A DNA stretch of 28,419 nucleotides from Spirogloea muscicola (GCA_009602725.1 WELB01000225.1:48107-76525); one strand, 5' to 3'; positions 12,201 through 22,625 are shown, counted from the stretch's first letter. The notes: generated by a model not told the origin, from the sequence alone. Numbers and translations: made by a program.

Positions 12201-15200
12201 TATTTGATGACTAGATAAGTAGCATAGGTGCAGTGAAGCCTATGGTCGGATGTCAATCGTCAGAAGGTACAAACGAGCAATTTGCAATCCGCCATAACAT
12301 GCCATCAATCGATTAGTCAATAATAAAACAACTGCAAGCACGACTATTGTCCTACTGAAGTATTGCTACTCCTGCAACTGTTTAGGTGCTTGTGGACCCC
12401 ATCCCAGATTGCAGGGCAGTGGCATCGAAGGCCCTGGGCTCGCTGATGCAGAACATGGGAGAGGAGAGCTTCAGCGACATCGTTCCTTGGCTCCTGGACA
12501 CTCTAAAGAGCGACTCCAGCAGCGTGGAGCGCTCTGGTGCTGCGCAGGGCCTCAGTGAGGTACTGTAGAAGGGGTTTGAGCCACAGTGGATGTTAATGTG
12601 GCTACTTGTCTTGCTACTGTGCACCCAAGTAGTGACCTTATTGAGCTGCCTTTCTGTGCCTGTCCTGTAGCCGAACATCAAGTGTCTCAGTGAACTATAG
12701 TAGGTGGAACTCTACACCTTGACCTCCAGTAATAGCCATGCGCATGAGGGGAGCTGAGCTGTTATGCTTGTGCAGGTCATGGCTGCACTGGGCATCAGCT
12801 ACTTTGAGTCGTTGTTGCCAGATGTGATTGCTAATTGCTCTCATCCACGGGCAAGCGTCCGGGACGGTTACCTCACTTTATGCAAGGTACCATGTCATGC
12901 TTGCCTTATAGCTGTCTCATCAGGGCCACTTGGTCTGCAGTCAAAAGTTGGTTAGCATCTGATCAGTTCATATGGCCTCGTTACGTTTTTAGACGTGTTT
13001 AGCACGTTGTAGTTGATACTTCTTGGCGCTGCCTGGCATTGCAAAGCCCACATCAGCTGCTTAATGAGAGTCAGCTTCATCTGCAATGAATTCTGCAGTT
13101 GGGTGCTCTCTGCATCTTTCTTCACCTTCGTTACTCCAAGGTGCTTGATTGCAGTATTTGCCGGGGGCGCTGGGCGAATTGTTCCAGCCGTACTTGAGCC
13201 GGGTCCTCCCTATGATTCTTGATGGTAGTGACCATGATTGGCCTCCATTGACCTTATCTGATTCAGCATAGTCAATGAATAAGGGTTGTTCAAATGTCAG
13301 ACTCATCCGGCCACACAACATCAGATTGCTTCTGAAGAATATATCAAGAAAGCCCTATACAAGAAAGCCCCACCTTGATGATTCTCAATGTGCAGGGCTG
13401 GCGGACGAGAACGAGTCTGTGCGAGACACTTCCCTTGGTGCAGGCCACATCTTTGTGGAGCATTATGCCCTCTCGTAAGTGATTAAGACTCCTTGCAGTT
13501 ATAAGTACCTTTTCTTGCTTAAGCATGCCTCACATTGGAAGTCTGTATTGCTTTGCACTTTGTAACTTAACTTGTATTATTGCAAATGTCTGCGTCAGGT
13601 CGCTCCCCTTGCTGCTGCCTGCTGTAGAAGAGGGCATCTTCCACGACAACTGGCGCATCCGGCAGAGCTCCTTAGAGCTACTTGGAGACTTGCTCTTCAA
13701 GGTCTGTAGGCCTCATAACCTTTGCTTGGCAAGCTGTCTTTTGCTGGAGTGGCTAGAGTGTCTATTGAGCTGCCCATAGCACAGCATACACAGGTGGTGG
13801 CTACTTTGCAGGATCTTCAGTGGGCTTGTCGCATCATCTCCAGAAGTGTTGCTTGTCAACATCAAGCGACAGCGTACAGCCTGACATTATGGAGTTTTTA
13901 ATATCAGATTGGGACCCTTGGTGGTTGGTGAGTCGCCATTGCTTGTTGACAGGTTGCAGGCACTTCTGGCAAAGTCATGGTGGACGGGGGCAGCGACGAT
14001 GAGGGCGCATCGACTGAGGCGCATGGCAAGGCCATCATTGAGGTGCTTGGGAGGGAGAGGAGGAACGAGGTGCTGGCCGCCCTCTACATGATCCGGTCGG
14101 ATGTTGCAGTCAGTGTGCGCCAGGTTTGACCCCTGCTCTTCAGTCACCAGAGGTACCAAATTGTACATAACAGTGTTTGTGTTTAGTAGATGGGTACTAG
14201 CGCTTCTCTTGTCCTCGTTGTCAGGTATCGAGTAACAGGACATGTAAGTGAGCTAATGTAAGCCATGTAAGCCATGTCAACGTCTGGTCCGCTTGCTAGC
14301 CTGCCCCTTGCTGCTAGGTGTTTGCTTAACTGGTAAGCTCCTTGCTGCAGGCTGCTCTGCATGTGTGGAAGACAGTCGTGGTGAACACGCCCAGGACGCT
14401 CAAGGAGATCATGGCGGTCCTCATGCGGACGCTCATCGCCTCCTTGGCTTCGACCTCCTTCGAGCGTCGCCAGGTAGCCCCGCTGCTTCCGATCGGAAGC
14501 TTTTGTGGACCATCTTCATTCCCCCTCACTAATATTAGTGAGGCCTTTTCTACTAACTGCCTCTTCTGTTGGCATGCTTATGGCCGTGGGTCTCTCCATT
14601 AGGTGGCTGGAAGGTCACTTGGTGAGCTGGTGAGGAAGCTCGGCGAGCGCGTGTTGCCGTCCATCATACCAATCTTGGCGAGGGACTTGGACGATGACTC
14701 CGTCAGCACACGTCAGGTCAGACAGAAGCATGATGAGCAGCGCCAACGCTTCTGCCCTGCCCAAAGTTGACTTGCTCAAAGTGATGGGAAGACGCCGCCC
14801 TCAGAGCTCACCTTGTTTAGGGCTGTATTAAGTGAGGCAGCACTCTGATGATGTTGTCAAGGTGGGATTTGGTTGAACCTCTAAGTGGATGTGTTTGGTG
14901 CCTCTCTTTGCTGAAGGGTTTGAGCAGGCATAGAACTAAGGTGTTATAGCTGAATTTGATTGTCAGGGCGTCTGCATCGGCCTCGGCGAAGTGATGGGCA
15001 GCGCTGGGAAGCAGCAGCTGGCGGCCTACATGCCGGAGCTCATCCCAACAATCCGCAGGGCACTTTGCGACAGGCAATTCCAAAGCATTCAGCAGCCTAG
15101 AAGCTTCCCCCAATCTTGATGCTTTAGCCTCGAGATTGGCACCTGCAAACTGAACTGTCTGCATGCTGTTTGCATCAGCTTTTATACAATGTAGCCAATA

Positions 15201-18200
15201 AGACAGTAAACAAGTACCAGTCTGTGCAGTTGGTTGCGCTCCTGTTTGATGAGGACCATGCTTCTGCTTTGCATGCTGAAGGCTGTTGTCTGCTTCTGGC
15301 AGAGCCCCAGAAGTGCGGGAGGCTGCAGGGCAGGCCTTTAACACCTTATACAGGGTATGTGATGATGTGCCCACCAATCAGGGGTACTCATCCTCCATCA
15401 TGTCAATCTCCTGAGAGAATGTCTCAGAAGAAGCAGATACAATTATTTGTGATTGTGGCAGCCACACATTTTCCAATAAGGACAGCACTGACATGTCGCA
15501 GAGTGCTGGAGTGCAAGCTGTGGATGAGATTGTACCAGCGCTCTTGTCGGCACTCAAGGAACCAGATCTCACAGATGCTGCACTTGATGGACTTAAGCAG
15601 ATCATCAGGTCAGAGAAGCGCTCATTCATTGTCCCCTCGAGATAGATATCCTTGTGGCGTAAGTTGCAAAATGCAAGCTCATAATTCTCTGGATGTTTTG
15701 GCAGTGTGCGGACTGCTGCAGTGCTGCCTCAGATTCTTCCAAGGCTCGTGCAACAGCCATTCACGTAAGTAACTCTGTCGCGCAATTACACTGGAACACT
15801 GCTACACAAGTCACTGTTCTCATTATAGTAGTTCCTATAGCTGATGTGAGTGACCCTGAGCTGATAGACAGTATTTTGTGACCAATCAAGGTCGTGCTCA
15901 CTAGCTAAGAAGCGGTCTTATGGTGTCCGCAAGTACGGCTCTTAGTCAGAAGACTTGTGGGCATGGCTGCTTATTGGAATCCCAATCTATGCTTCTTCTG
16001 CTATCCACGTATCACCATGGCTTGCAGCAAACAGTACGGAACTGCATCAATGCAATTCAAAGGAGTGGAGGAGATGCATGGCATAAATCTTTATCTCGTT
16101 CTGATCTGATTAGTCCTCGATGCTGATAGTAGCTTTCATGTTAGCTGATCATTCCTAGCTGTTGATTCTATGGACAGATTGTTCAACGTCCGGGCCCTGG
16201 GGTCACTTGCTGAGGTCGCTGGGCCTGGGCTCGCATCACACCTCGCCATGCTGCTCCCGCCCCTGCTGGCTGTGGTTGGAGATGAAAGCCAGGTCAGTAT
16301 TGCCATTTGGGTCGGCAGCAGAACCACAAGCGAGGGCCTCATTCCCTACTCGGAAGAAGCATTCATAGACTTTTGAGGAGTGTCATGAATTTCTGAGGGG
16401 GAGTCAGCAACTTCACCACATTTGAGGGACAGGTAGACACTTACAAGCAATCACGTTAGAAGTTACTTACGTCAGAAGTGTGTACCCCTGAAGTTCAGTT
16501 TTGTTGGTGGGCACAGCTTGAGCTGGCAGCAGCGGCGCAAGCAGCAGCTAAGGTTATTCTATCAGGAGTCGACGAAAGCGGCCTTGACATTCTTCTTGGG
16601 GAGCTTATGAAGGGGCTTGCTGACCCATCCGTAAGTATCACAGCGCCACCATTTTCGACGTGCTTTCACTCGCCGTGCTCTTTGGACCAGCTCTGCAAGA
16701 AGCTGTGGCTGCTCTTTGTGAGCAATTTTGATGACAGTCCCAGCTGTTGTGAAGTGCTCTGTCCTGGTCTTTGGTGTATAGCATATGACATCAAATTGGT
16801 GCACTGACTGGCTGATCTGCAAATGGCAGTCAACCACAAGGAAGGGCTCTGCTGAGCTGCTGGGATTCTTCCTGAAGAGTACAAGACTAGATCTGGACGA
16901 GGAGCTTCCGTCCCTTCTCTCCACCCTCATCGTCATGCTTACAGACACCGACCCTGCCGCCTTGAAAGTCAGCGCCGCACACCTTTACAAGAGTCTGTCC
17001 CTTTGCTGGATCTTTCAATGAAACCGTGTGATTTACGCTGAGGTCCAAATGCATTCGTGCCACCAAGCGCTGTAAGCCTTGAGTGATACCTTAGGTATTA
17101 AGGAGGAGTACTGCATCCAACTGCAGGCTATTTGGGACGCGCTTGTTAGTCTAACGAGCACCATGCCCAAGGAAAGCCTTCCCCAGTACCTCAAGGTTGT
17201 CAGGGATGCTGTTTCAACAGCCCGAGATAAGGAACGCAGAAAGCGCAAGGTACCATTACGTAACAAATTGTACTGTATAGGAAGTAGGTGACAAGTGCTA
17301 GCCAGAGTCACTTTGAGCAGATATTTGATGGTCACAGTATTATCTTTCTTAAGGAGGCCCTCAATCTATTGTTGCACACATGCAGGCTGGCCCTGTCCTC
17401 ATAACGGGCTTCACACTGCCAAAGGCCTTGCAGCCAGTTCTACAAATTTACCTACAGGTGCCCACAAGCGCTTACCGGCACTTAGGGCCTGTAATTGCAA
17501 ATACAACCAACCTCATTGAGGTTGTTGTTGTCGCTAATAAAAATGTTGCTACTACGTGCACATGTTGATGCCATGCTGGACATTCCGAGCGGACCCAATT
17601 GCCTGTCCTTGTGCCTGGCTTTATGTGTCGCGCTCGTATGCTGCAGGGCCTGATGAGTGGGTCAGCTGAGCTGAGAGAACAGTCGGCCGAGGGGCTTGGA
17701 GAGCTCATCAGCTTGACCAGCGACGACGCCCTCCGCCCCTTTGTAGTGCCCATCACAGGGTAGGGGGCAGTGTGCCATCGATTTGTGTTTGCTTGCGCCT
17801 CAGCTTTTCTGTAGCTTTCCAATTATCTGTCACTTTTGGTGACATGACCACTGCACAGGAGCATGTAGATGACCATAATGCTGGCGAAAGAGTGCGTACG
17901 TGCCGAAGCACATGTACAGTCTGTACATTCTGCAGGGTTTTCACTAGCTCTTTTTGTTGCAGGCCCCAGTCAGACTATGCATACTGGCCGCAGCAGAGCC
18001 TATAGTAACAAGCTCCTCATTTTTGCTTGTTTTTCAGGCCGTTAATCAGGATCGTGGGGGATAGATTCCCCTGGCAGGTCAAGAGCGCGATCCTGGGGAC
18101 ACTGGCTGTCATCATTGACAAGGGCGGCATGTCGCTCAAGCCGTTCCTGCCCCAGCTGCAGACCACGTTCATCAAATGCCTGCAGGACCACGCCAGGTTA

Positions 18201-20883
18201 GCCTGGTCATAGTCGTGCTGAGGCAGCCTTCGCATACATTATTCACTTGCTCAATATCCTTCAATCTCTGTAATACTCACCTGTATCCCTACCACATCAC
18301 CGCAAGTGAGTGACCCGCTACAGTATGGTACATGGACCTGAGGGCTTGAAGGCATGAAGGCATGGTGGCAGTGAATGAAAGTTTACTTTATACTTGCCCA
18401 TCCTCTGAAGCCATGGAGCTTACACATGCTCCTCCTCGCTGTTGCAGGAAGGTGCGATCGCGCGCAGCGAGGGCCTTGGGTCGGCTGTCAAAGCTCAGTA
18501 CTCGATTGGACCCCCTTATTGCCGATCTTCTGACCGGCATCAAGGTAAGAACAGGGCGTGTTCTGCCTTTGTGCTTAAGTCATGTGCCATGGGTTTTGCG
18601 ATTTTCAGAGAACGTGGTAGCTGCTATGAAGAGGTAGTGATGTTACTACATTCTTGCAAGTTGCTCTTTGATTGGAGGATCATGAGACTCTGAGCTCAGG
18701 CATTGGCCTTCATCTTACTGACTGTCCAGCCTTTGTGATGCTTGCAAACAGAATGGTGAGGCAGGAGTCAAGGAGGCCATGCTGGTGGCGCTGAAGGGCG
18801 TTGTGGGCAACGTGGGCAAAAGCCTGAGCGTTGCGACACAGTCGCGGGTGGTCGCAAGCCTGATGGACCTCCTGCCTAGCGAAGATGACGAGATCCGATT
18901 GCTTGCTGCACGCACACTGGGCATTGTGTCACAGGCAAGCAAGCCTCGAGATTGTTCTCACCTTATTCACCTGATTCATACCTGTGAATAGCTGCTGCTC
19001 ACTGACACCTCGTGCACGTCTTAAATTATCTGTTGTCAGCTTTGTGGGGCTTGAGATTCGAAACTCAGGGTACGTTGCTAGCCTAAGCCTTCCACAACGG
19101 CGGCCGCATATTGGCCTAGAGTTCTCCTAAGGTCCCTGCTTGGAAGCCACATCGAAACCCATGGAAAATCAGACCTTGGAGCCCTCATGCAGGCGCTGGG
19201 TAAACAAGAGGTAGCCCAAGTGGTGCAAGACCTGTGCCAAAGCGCTACCAGCCAATTCTGGAAGCTGCGGCACGGCTCAACACTGGCCCTGGCCTCCATC
19301 CTTGCCCACTCGGTCTCAATTGTATTGGATGACGAGCTCATAGATGCAATACTCCCCACTGTGCAGTCACACCTGCGCGATGACAAGGTACACAGGTGCT
19401 CCACTGTGATTTGTCAGGTCATATTGGCCCTTCGAGCGACCCCTATCCGAAAGCTCCGGTTTTCAGATATACCGGGGGTGTGATGTGACACGGCATGTCA
19501 TGTCATCCATGTGGTTGTGTGGCCACAGTGTGTCCAATGGTTGTGTGGCTGTGTATTGCCCACATGTAGATAATGTTGTTGCTCCTGGTGTCAGAATAGC
19601 AGGCCGCCAGGCCAGACCTGTCTTATGATCTTTTCGTTGTCCGTGTGTCAGGTGCCCGTACGTGAAGCTGCGGCAAAAGGACTAGGCCCGCTGATGCTGG
19701 CCAGTCTGAAGCTCGAGAGAGTTGTGCCGCTGCTTACGGAGCTGCTGAGGGACGAATCCAGCGATGTTCGACGAAAGGGACTGAAGAGCCTCAAGCTTGC
19801 TTCGAAGGTAAAGCCTGCTGAGGTGATCAGCTTTAATCTGTTCTGTTCATTATCTGGCAAGTGGTTGCCATCTCTGCTTTTGTTGTAGTCTTTTAGCAGC
19901 TGGTAGGTGATTCACACACCTTTAACAACAGAGTCCAGCTTGTGGAATGTTGTTCTCACTTTCTGGTGTACAATTGCAGCTGTGTGTGTGATCCAGATTT
20001 ATCCATCTATACTTGACAACATGCACCTTATGTTACTGATGCAAGTAGTAGGGTGACTGACCTCACAAGGATTGACGAGTTGCAGTTGATTCTGCTTGTG
20101 GTGATCAATGCTGTAGTCCAAAGCGGAAGCTTTGCAGCCCTATCGACAGCAACTTGGGCCCGCGGTGAGCACCAATCTGAAGGATAGCAGTCAGCCAGTC
20201 CGGCTTGCGGCAGAGCGCTGTGCCTTTCACTTCTTCCAGCTCTCTAGAGGTGGGTACTCGCAACGCAACATGGCAGTATTACAGACTACAGATAGTACTT
20301 GCCTCCGAAAGGAGTGCATTGATCTGGTAGTCGCAATCACTTGTCCTGAGCTGCTTGGCTTTGTACACCATCATGATGAAGCAGCTTGTCATTGTATCCC
20401 CGTGATGCAATGGGTAACACAGCAAGACATCCCACAGTATGACCAGCTAAGTGGTTGCGGAATAGACAGTGCTTTGTTGAGGATCAATCTCGTCATGCAC
20501 GTGGATGGTCAATGCACAGATCATCAAGTGGGGGGCATCATCTGTTTCTTTTTGTTCATCCATTGTTTTTCGCCCTTGTGTCATTGCCACCACTGTGTAG
20601 GACCGGACGAAGTTCAAGCAGCACAGAAGTACCTCACTGGCCGTGAGTCACGACGCATTGCCAAGTTACCATTGCTGAGGTATCCTATTTGTCAAATTTG
20701 CACACCCATCAGCTGCTACTTTGGGCACACTTGATAGAGCTCCTTCTGGGAATTTGCTTTCAACATTGCATGACTGGTTGACGCCATAACGAATTTGATT
20801 GCACAAGCTGCTGACTAGGCTGTCCTTTGGATTGTCACAGTGACAACAGTGACGAAAGTGAAGACGACATGATTAGCATTTGA
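1..20883 (+). CDS. GCN1: GCN1 (ILITYHIA-like) translational activator of eIF2alpha kinase GCN2; 5'-partial, 57 visible exons
   Basis: GCN1 is a cytosolic HEAT-repeat scaffold. It binds stalled or collided ribosomes and activates GCN2, which phosphorylates eIF2alpha (general amino acid control). I recognised it from many family blocks in the right order: [120 protein letters not shown] and [14 protein letters not shown]. Joining the exons by phase gives 7,608 nt, an exact multiple of three: 2,535 codons plus TGA at 20881-20883, with no internal stop. Family members have about 2,600-2,700 residues, so only a short N-terminal part and the start codon lie left of the window. Introns total about 13.3 kb; 52 are GT-AG and 4 are best explained as GC-AG. 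Exon coordinates are in the exon-block entries. Ends of poorly conserved 5' exons could be off by a few codons. No frameshift or premature stop was found, so the gene looks functional. Confidence 0.96.
3206..4640 (+). other. GCN1 introns 9 and 10 (longest introns) around exon 10
   Basis: Intron 9 is 3206-3677 (472 nt, GTACCC...CCAG). Intron 10 is 3756-4640 (885 nt, GTGCGT...GCAG), the longest in the gene. Only exon 10 (78 nt) lies between them. I looked on both strands for another gene, a hairpin of the downstream repeat family, or a box C/D-type RNA, and found none I could support. Short open frames on either strand lack recognisable motifs. Confidence 0.7.
3678..9873 (+). other. GCN1: GCN1 exons 10-24: central HEAT region with charged linker
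   Basis: Exons: 3678-3755, 4641-4760, 5050-5109, 5357-5485, 5737-5842, 6093-6250, 6374-6712, 6898-7014, 7147-7248, 7528-7677, 7915-8082, 8456-8647, 9015-9137, 9375-9455, 9757-9873. Nearly all are phase 0, so single-exon errors would show as breaks. Exons 12-13 give [15 protein letters not shown] then [18 protein letters not shown], the hallmark before a basic linker. Exons 14-15 encode that linker: [22 protein letters not shown], charged and probably helical. Exon 14 to 15 needs a GC donor at 5843. Exons 17-18 join as RMLS|VLYHVLG and exons 20-21 as [14 protein letters not shown]. Exons 22-24 contain [38 protein letters not shown] and [17 protein letters not shown], all near-identical to land-plant GCN1. 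Confidence 0.9.
6739..6780 (+). repeat. 11-bp tandem repeat in GCN1 intron 16
   Basis: Three full units and one partial unit of TTATGTGACRC-type sequence begin at 6739, 6750, 6761 and 6772. The array sits just inside intron 16 (6713-6897), about 25 nt after the donor. No function is suggested; it is a small minisatellite that could vary in length between strains. Confidence 0.85.
10053..12886 (+). other. GCN1: GCN1 exons 25-33: eEF3-like HEAT core
   Basis: Exons: 10053-10225, 10441-10518, 10780-10927, 11104-11226, 11392-11448, 11686-11796, 11933-12124, 12386-12559, 12776-12886. By position and sequence this covers the part of GCN1 that resembles the HEAT domain of elongation factor eEF3. In yeast that part is needed for contact with the ribosome and GCN20. 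Anchors are [20 protein letters not shown] (exon 25), [13 protein letters not shown] across intron 26, [20 protein letters not shown] (exon 28), [14 protein letters not shown] across intron 28, [20 protein letters not shown] (exon 31), [20 protein letters not shown] (exon 32) and [12 protein letters not shown] (exon 33). Exon 27 ends LLPALLK at a consensus GC donor (10928). The domain assignment is by analogy with yeast numbering, not measured here. Confidence 0.93.
11502..11538 (+). repeat. Direct repeat, about 18 bp x 2, in GCN1 intron 29
   Basis: Two adjacent near-identical copies of TACACATCATGTAMCCAG lie within intron 29 (11449-11685). Each copy itself contains the partly palindromic TACACATCATGTA. 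Probably a local duplication. Confidence 0.75.
13155..15764 (+). other. GCN1: GCN1 exons 34-43: HEAT array after the eEF3-like core
   Basis: Exons: 13155-13224, 13396-13474, 13599-13701, 13953-14123, 14351-14473, 14603-14716, 14967-15073, 15303-15354, 15502-15608, 15705-15764. Several junctions split codons (phases 1 and 2) and all close correctly. Anchors are [114 protein letters not shown] and [20 protein letters not shown]. Exon 41 is only 52 nt and encodes [17 protein letters not shown]. Its upstream partner, exon 40, can end only at the GC donor 15074, because the frame hits a stop at about 15117 with no GT before it. Exons 42-43 give [20 protein letters not shown] and [15 protein letters not shown]. 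Confidence 0.92.
15765..16177 (+). other. GCN1 intron 43
   Basis: This 413-nt intron (donor GTAAGT, acceptor ACAG) splits a Thr codon: AC at the end of exon 43 and A at the start of exon 44. Nothing else was recognised in it. Other introns of about 300 nt or more are 8 (2432-2796), 20 (8083-8455), 21 (8648-9014), 23 (9456-9756), 54 (19808-20116) and 55 (20250-20600). All appear to be plain intron sequence. Confidence 0.7.
16178..19387 (+). other. GCN1: GCN1 exons 44-53: region including the GCN2 (RWD) binding domain
   Basis: Exons: 16178-16292, 16517-16630, 16830-16967, 17127-17249, 17386-17457, 17647-17759, 18038-18196, 18448-18544, 18752-18934, 19193-19387. In yeast the corresponding stretch binds the RWD domain of GCN2, so this is the part expected to recruit the kinase; that role is inferred from family knowledge. 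Anchors are [117 protein letters not shown] and [20 protein letters not shown]. Exon 52 ends at GIVSQ, where only a GC donor (18935) joins cleanly to [14 protein letters not shown] in exon 53, the known family continuation. Exon 53 includes [19 protein letters not shown]. Confidence 0.92.
19652..20883 (+). other. GCN1: GCN1 exons 54-57: C-terminal HEAT repeats and acidic tail
   Basis: Exons: 19652-19807, 20117-20249, 20601-20679, 20841-20883. Anchors are [52 protein letters not shown], and [20 protein letters not shown] followed by [15 protein letters not shown]. The short acidic Ser-Asp-Glu tail is a normal GCN1 ending and contains casein kinase 2-type sites. The last exon is only 43 nt, including the stop TGA at 20881-20883. 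Introns 54 (309 nt) and 55 (351 nt) hold no recognisable extra gene. An open frame reads through intron 55, but it does not match the family and is best explained by chance. Confidence 0.94.
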
Positions 20884-21100
20884 GACTTGTTGATGTCAAG
20901 CTAGAGAGGAGGAGCAGTGCCAACCTTCTTCACATAGAAGCACAGGCTTCTGCCTGCACACTTGACTCTTGTGGATGCTTGAGGGCTGTAGACTTTAGGC
21001 TGCACATTGCAGTACACACTCTATTCTTGGAGGAGTAATGTCCAGATTAAGTGCACGACATATTGGGCAACACACAGTGCTCAGGATGTGCAGTACAGTA
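20884..21100 (+). other. Probable GCN1 3' UTR and downstream flank
   Basis: Sequence directly after the GCN1 stop. I see neither an AATAAA nor the TGTAA motif that many green algae use near the poly(A) site, so the transcript end cannot be placed. The boundary given is only nominal. Confidence 0.4.
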
Positions 21101-21930
21101 GTTGTAGGTCTCAACGAGGGGTGAAGAGGGGCGCTACAAGTGTGTGAGGGTGCGACGCAAGAGCACTAGGGCACTAGAGAAGTGGCGAGGAGCGCGTGGG
21201 AAGCAGGCAACGAGGCTAGACTGAAGACAGAGAGGTAATTTTAGAGTGATGGGGTCGTCGAGGTTAGCCACTGGGCCATGAGTCGAAGGCATTCGCAAAT
21301 GGGTCGTGGCAATAGGAGACAACGCCCATGAGTGACAACGACTACAAGGTCGCCCAGCACAGTGCAGAACTGTCGTCTTTGTATACACTTCATTACCTGC
21401 CCCAAATTGCGGCACATTTCTCGTGTCATGGCCTTATCTAGGACTGCCAGGAGCTACTACAGAAAAGTCCTGGTTGGTGTAGGCGCAAAGCTTTGCCACG
21501 ATGTCGAAGCAGGTCATGAGTGCATATCATGACAAGGCCCTTGCAAACACCGATTCCGTGCTGTCATGTCGTGCTGACATGTGAAACGGAAGTCACATGT
21601 CATCTCATGGCATCAGCCTCAACAGAGGAGTGCTTGGACAAGCTTCACATTGCTGTGTCTCAATGAGAAGGATGACATTCAGCACGCTTGGAGAACAGCG
21701 GCATCCTTGCAGTGCTATTCCTTGTGACTGCGCTACCTACAACAGGTAGCCCTGCTAGTGCCCGAGAAGCGAGGAGAGCGGCCTTGGAGGGGGCGTGCCG
21801 GAGCCGAGGTGGTGAGTGGGCGACTGGCTCTGGCAATGGGCAGGGAGGCGGCACCGTGCTCGCCAGGCTGCGGCCTCCAGCCCGAAGTGGGGCAGGGGAT
21901 GTTGTTGCACTAGCCGGCTGCTTGTGTCTA
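21101..21930. other. Intergenic DNA without a recognised gene
   Basis: About 0.8 kb with only short open frames and no recognisable domain on either strand. It is neither clearly coding-like nor made of the hairpin repeats found further right. The only structured item is the palindrome at 21575-21602. Confidence 0.5.
21575..21602. repeat. Perfect inverted repeat, 10-bp stem with 8-nt loop
   Basis: TGACATGTGA at 21575-21584 and TCACATGTCA at 21593-21602 are exact reverse complements around an 8-nt loop. It lies alone in intergenic DNA and is unrelated to the GGGCTGGC hairpins downstream. It could be a transcription-factor site pair or the end of a degraded element. Confidence 0.8.
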
Positions 21931-21935
21931 GGGGC

Positions 21936-21952
21936 GGCTGTGAAAGCCAGCC
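21936..21952 (-). repeat. GGCTGGC hairpin copy 1 (short, degenerate)
   Basis: GGCTGTGAAAGCCAGCC on the plus strand, i.e. the hairpin core in minus sense. It is the leftmost member of the dispersed hairpin family, without a clear A- or B-type end. Confidence 0.6.
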
Positions 21953-22125
21953 GAGCGCATCCAGGCGTTCGGTGGCTGCGACCTTCTCCAGCAGCTTGCA
22001 AGCTGAGCGGTATCCGGCGTCAAAGGCAGCAAGCAAAGTGCTGCCGGATCACTCGCTCAGATGTACCAAGATGCTACGTGCAAAACCTTCATCTTGCTCC
22101 AGCGTTTCCAGGCCTTCGCCATGCA
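21945..22125 (-). pseudogene. Unidentified coding-like segment with one in-frame stop
   Basis: On the minus strand one frame reads GLETLEQDEGFARSILVHLS, a TGA, and then continues in the same frame with LLAAFDAGYRSACKLLEKV and ATERLDALGW. It then runs into a hairpin repeat at 21936-21952. The composition looks like a helical protein, but I recognise no family. Alternatives are an exon pair with an unseen intron or chance. An overlapping plus-strand frame (22045-22160) also looks coding, which lowers confidence in both. Confidence 0.25.
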
Positions 22126-22205
22126 TTTGCGGCTAGGCCGCTCCTTGCCTGCCACCTTTTAAATGTTGATACGGCTACACTTTCTCGGTAGCTCGTCTAC
22201 TCCGA

Positions 22206-22345
22206 CTTGCAGCCTTTAAGCAGGGGCTTGGACAACCCATTTGTTGTCACTGTGGAGCTGCATGGTTCACGCTTACCAGCCCCATCGGACCTTGACCATT
22301 CCTCATGGGCTGGCCTTTCACAGCCATCGCCCCCATTTTGATCAA
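22206..22345 (+). repeat. Plus-sense hairpin copy 2 (22307-22325) preceded by a coding-like stretch
   Basis: The hairpin GGGCTGGCCTTTCACAGCC sits at 22307-22325, followed by the B-type ATCGCCCCCATTTTG. Just upstream, an open frame reads SRGLDNPFVVTVELHGSRLP and continues through the hairpin to a stop. I do not recognise the peptide. It could be the sequence into which the tail inserted or part of an unrelated gene fragment. Confidence 0.5.
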
Positions 22346-22499
22346 CTACATCCCTCTGCAGTCGAAGTGGCAAGAGCACAGCACAGTATATCTGCACTAT
22401 GCTGAGCCGCAGGCTGGACAGCTCAGGCCCTCTGAGCACCCGTGTCAGCCCTAGGACGTCGGGTGCCTCTAAGGGGGGGAACTTGCTGTGAATGGGCCA

Positions 22500-22625
22500 G
22501 CCCGCAGGGAGAAGGGGCAGCTCAGGGCTGTGAAAAGCCAGCCCACAAAAAGAAGTCCACAAGATTAAATAGCTCTTCCAAGAGGGCTGTCAAAACCCAG
22601 CCCAACAGAGTGAACAAGGACCAAA
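22500..22625 (-). repeat. Two adjacent minus-sense hairpin tails (copies 3 and 4)
   Basis: Copy 3 has its hairpin at 22525-22544, followed on the plus strand by ACAAAAAGAAGTCCACAAG. Copy 4 has its hairpin at 22584-22603 with a weaker stem (GGGCTGTCAAAACCCAGCCC), followed by AACAGAGTGAACAAGGACC. Both read in the same direction about 60 bp apart, which suggests one tail inserted next to another or a local duplication. Confidence 0.7.

Noticed and set aside
15358-15416. Possible intronic box C/D snoRNA (TGATGA ... CTGA) in intron 41.
   Set aside because: The C-like box lies only a few bases from the 5' splice site, no terminal stem forms, and the internal boxes are missing.
20250-20600. Open frame running through GCN1 intron 55.
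   Set aside because: The family goes straight from FFQLSRG to PDEVQAAQK, and the intron frame matches nothing.
21134-21429. Minus-strand open frame in the intergenic region right of GCN1.
   Set aside because: No motif, atypical composition, overlapping open frames and no neighbouring exon; not distinguishable from chance.
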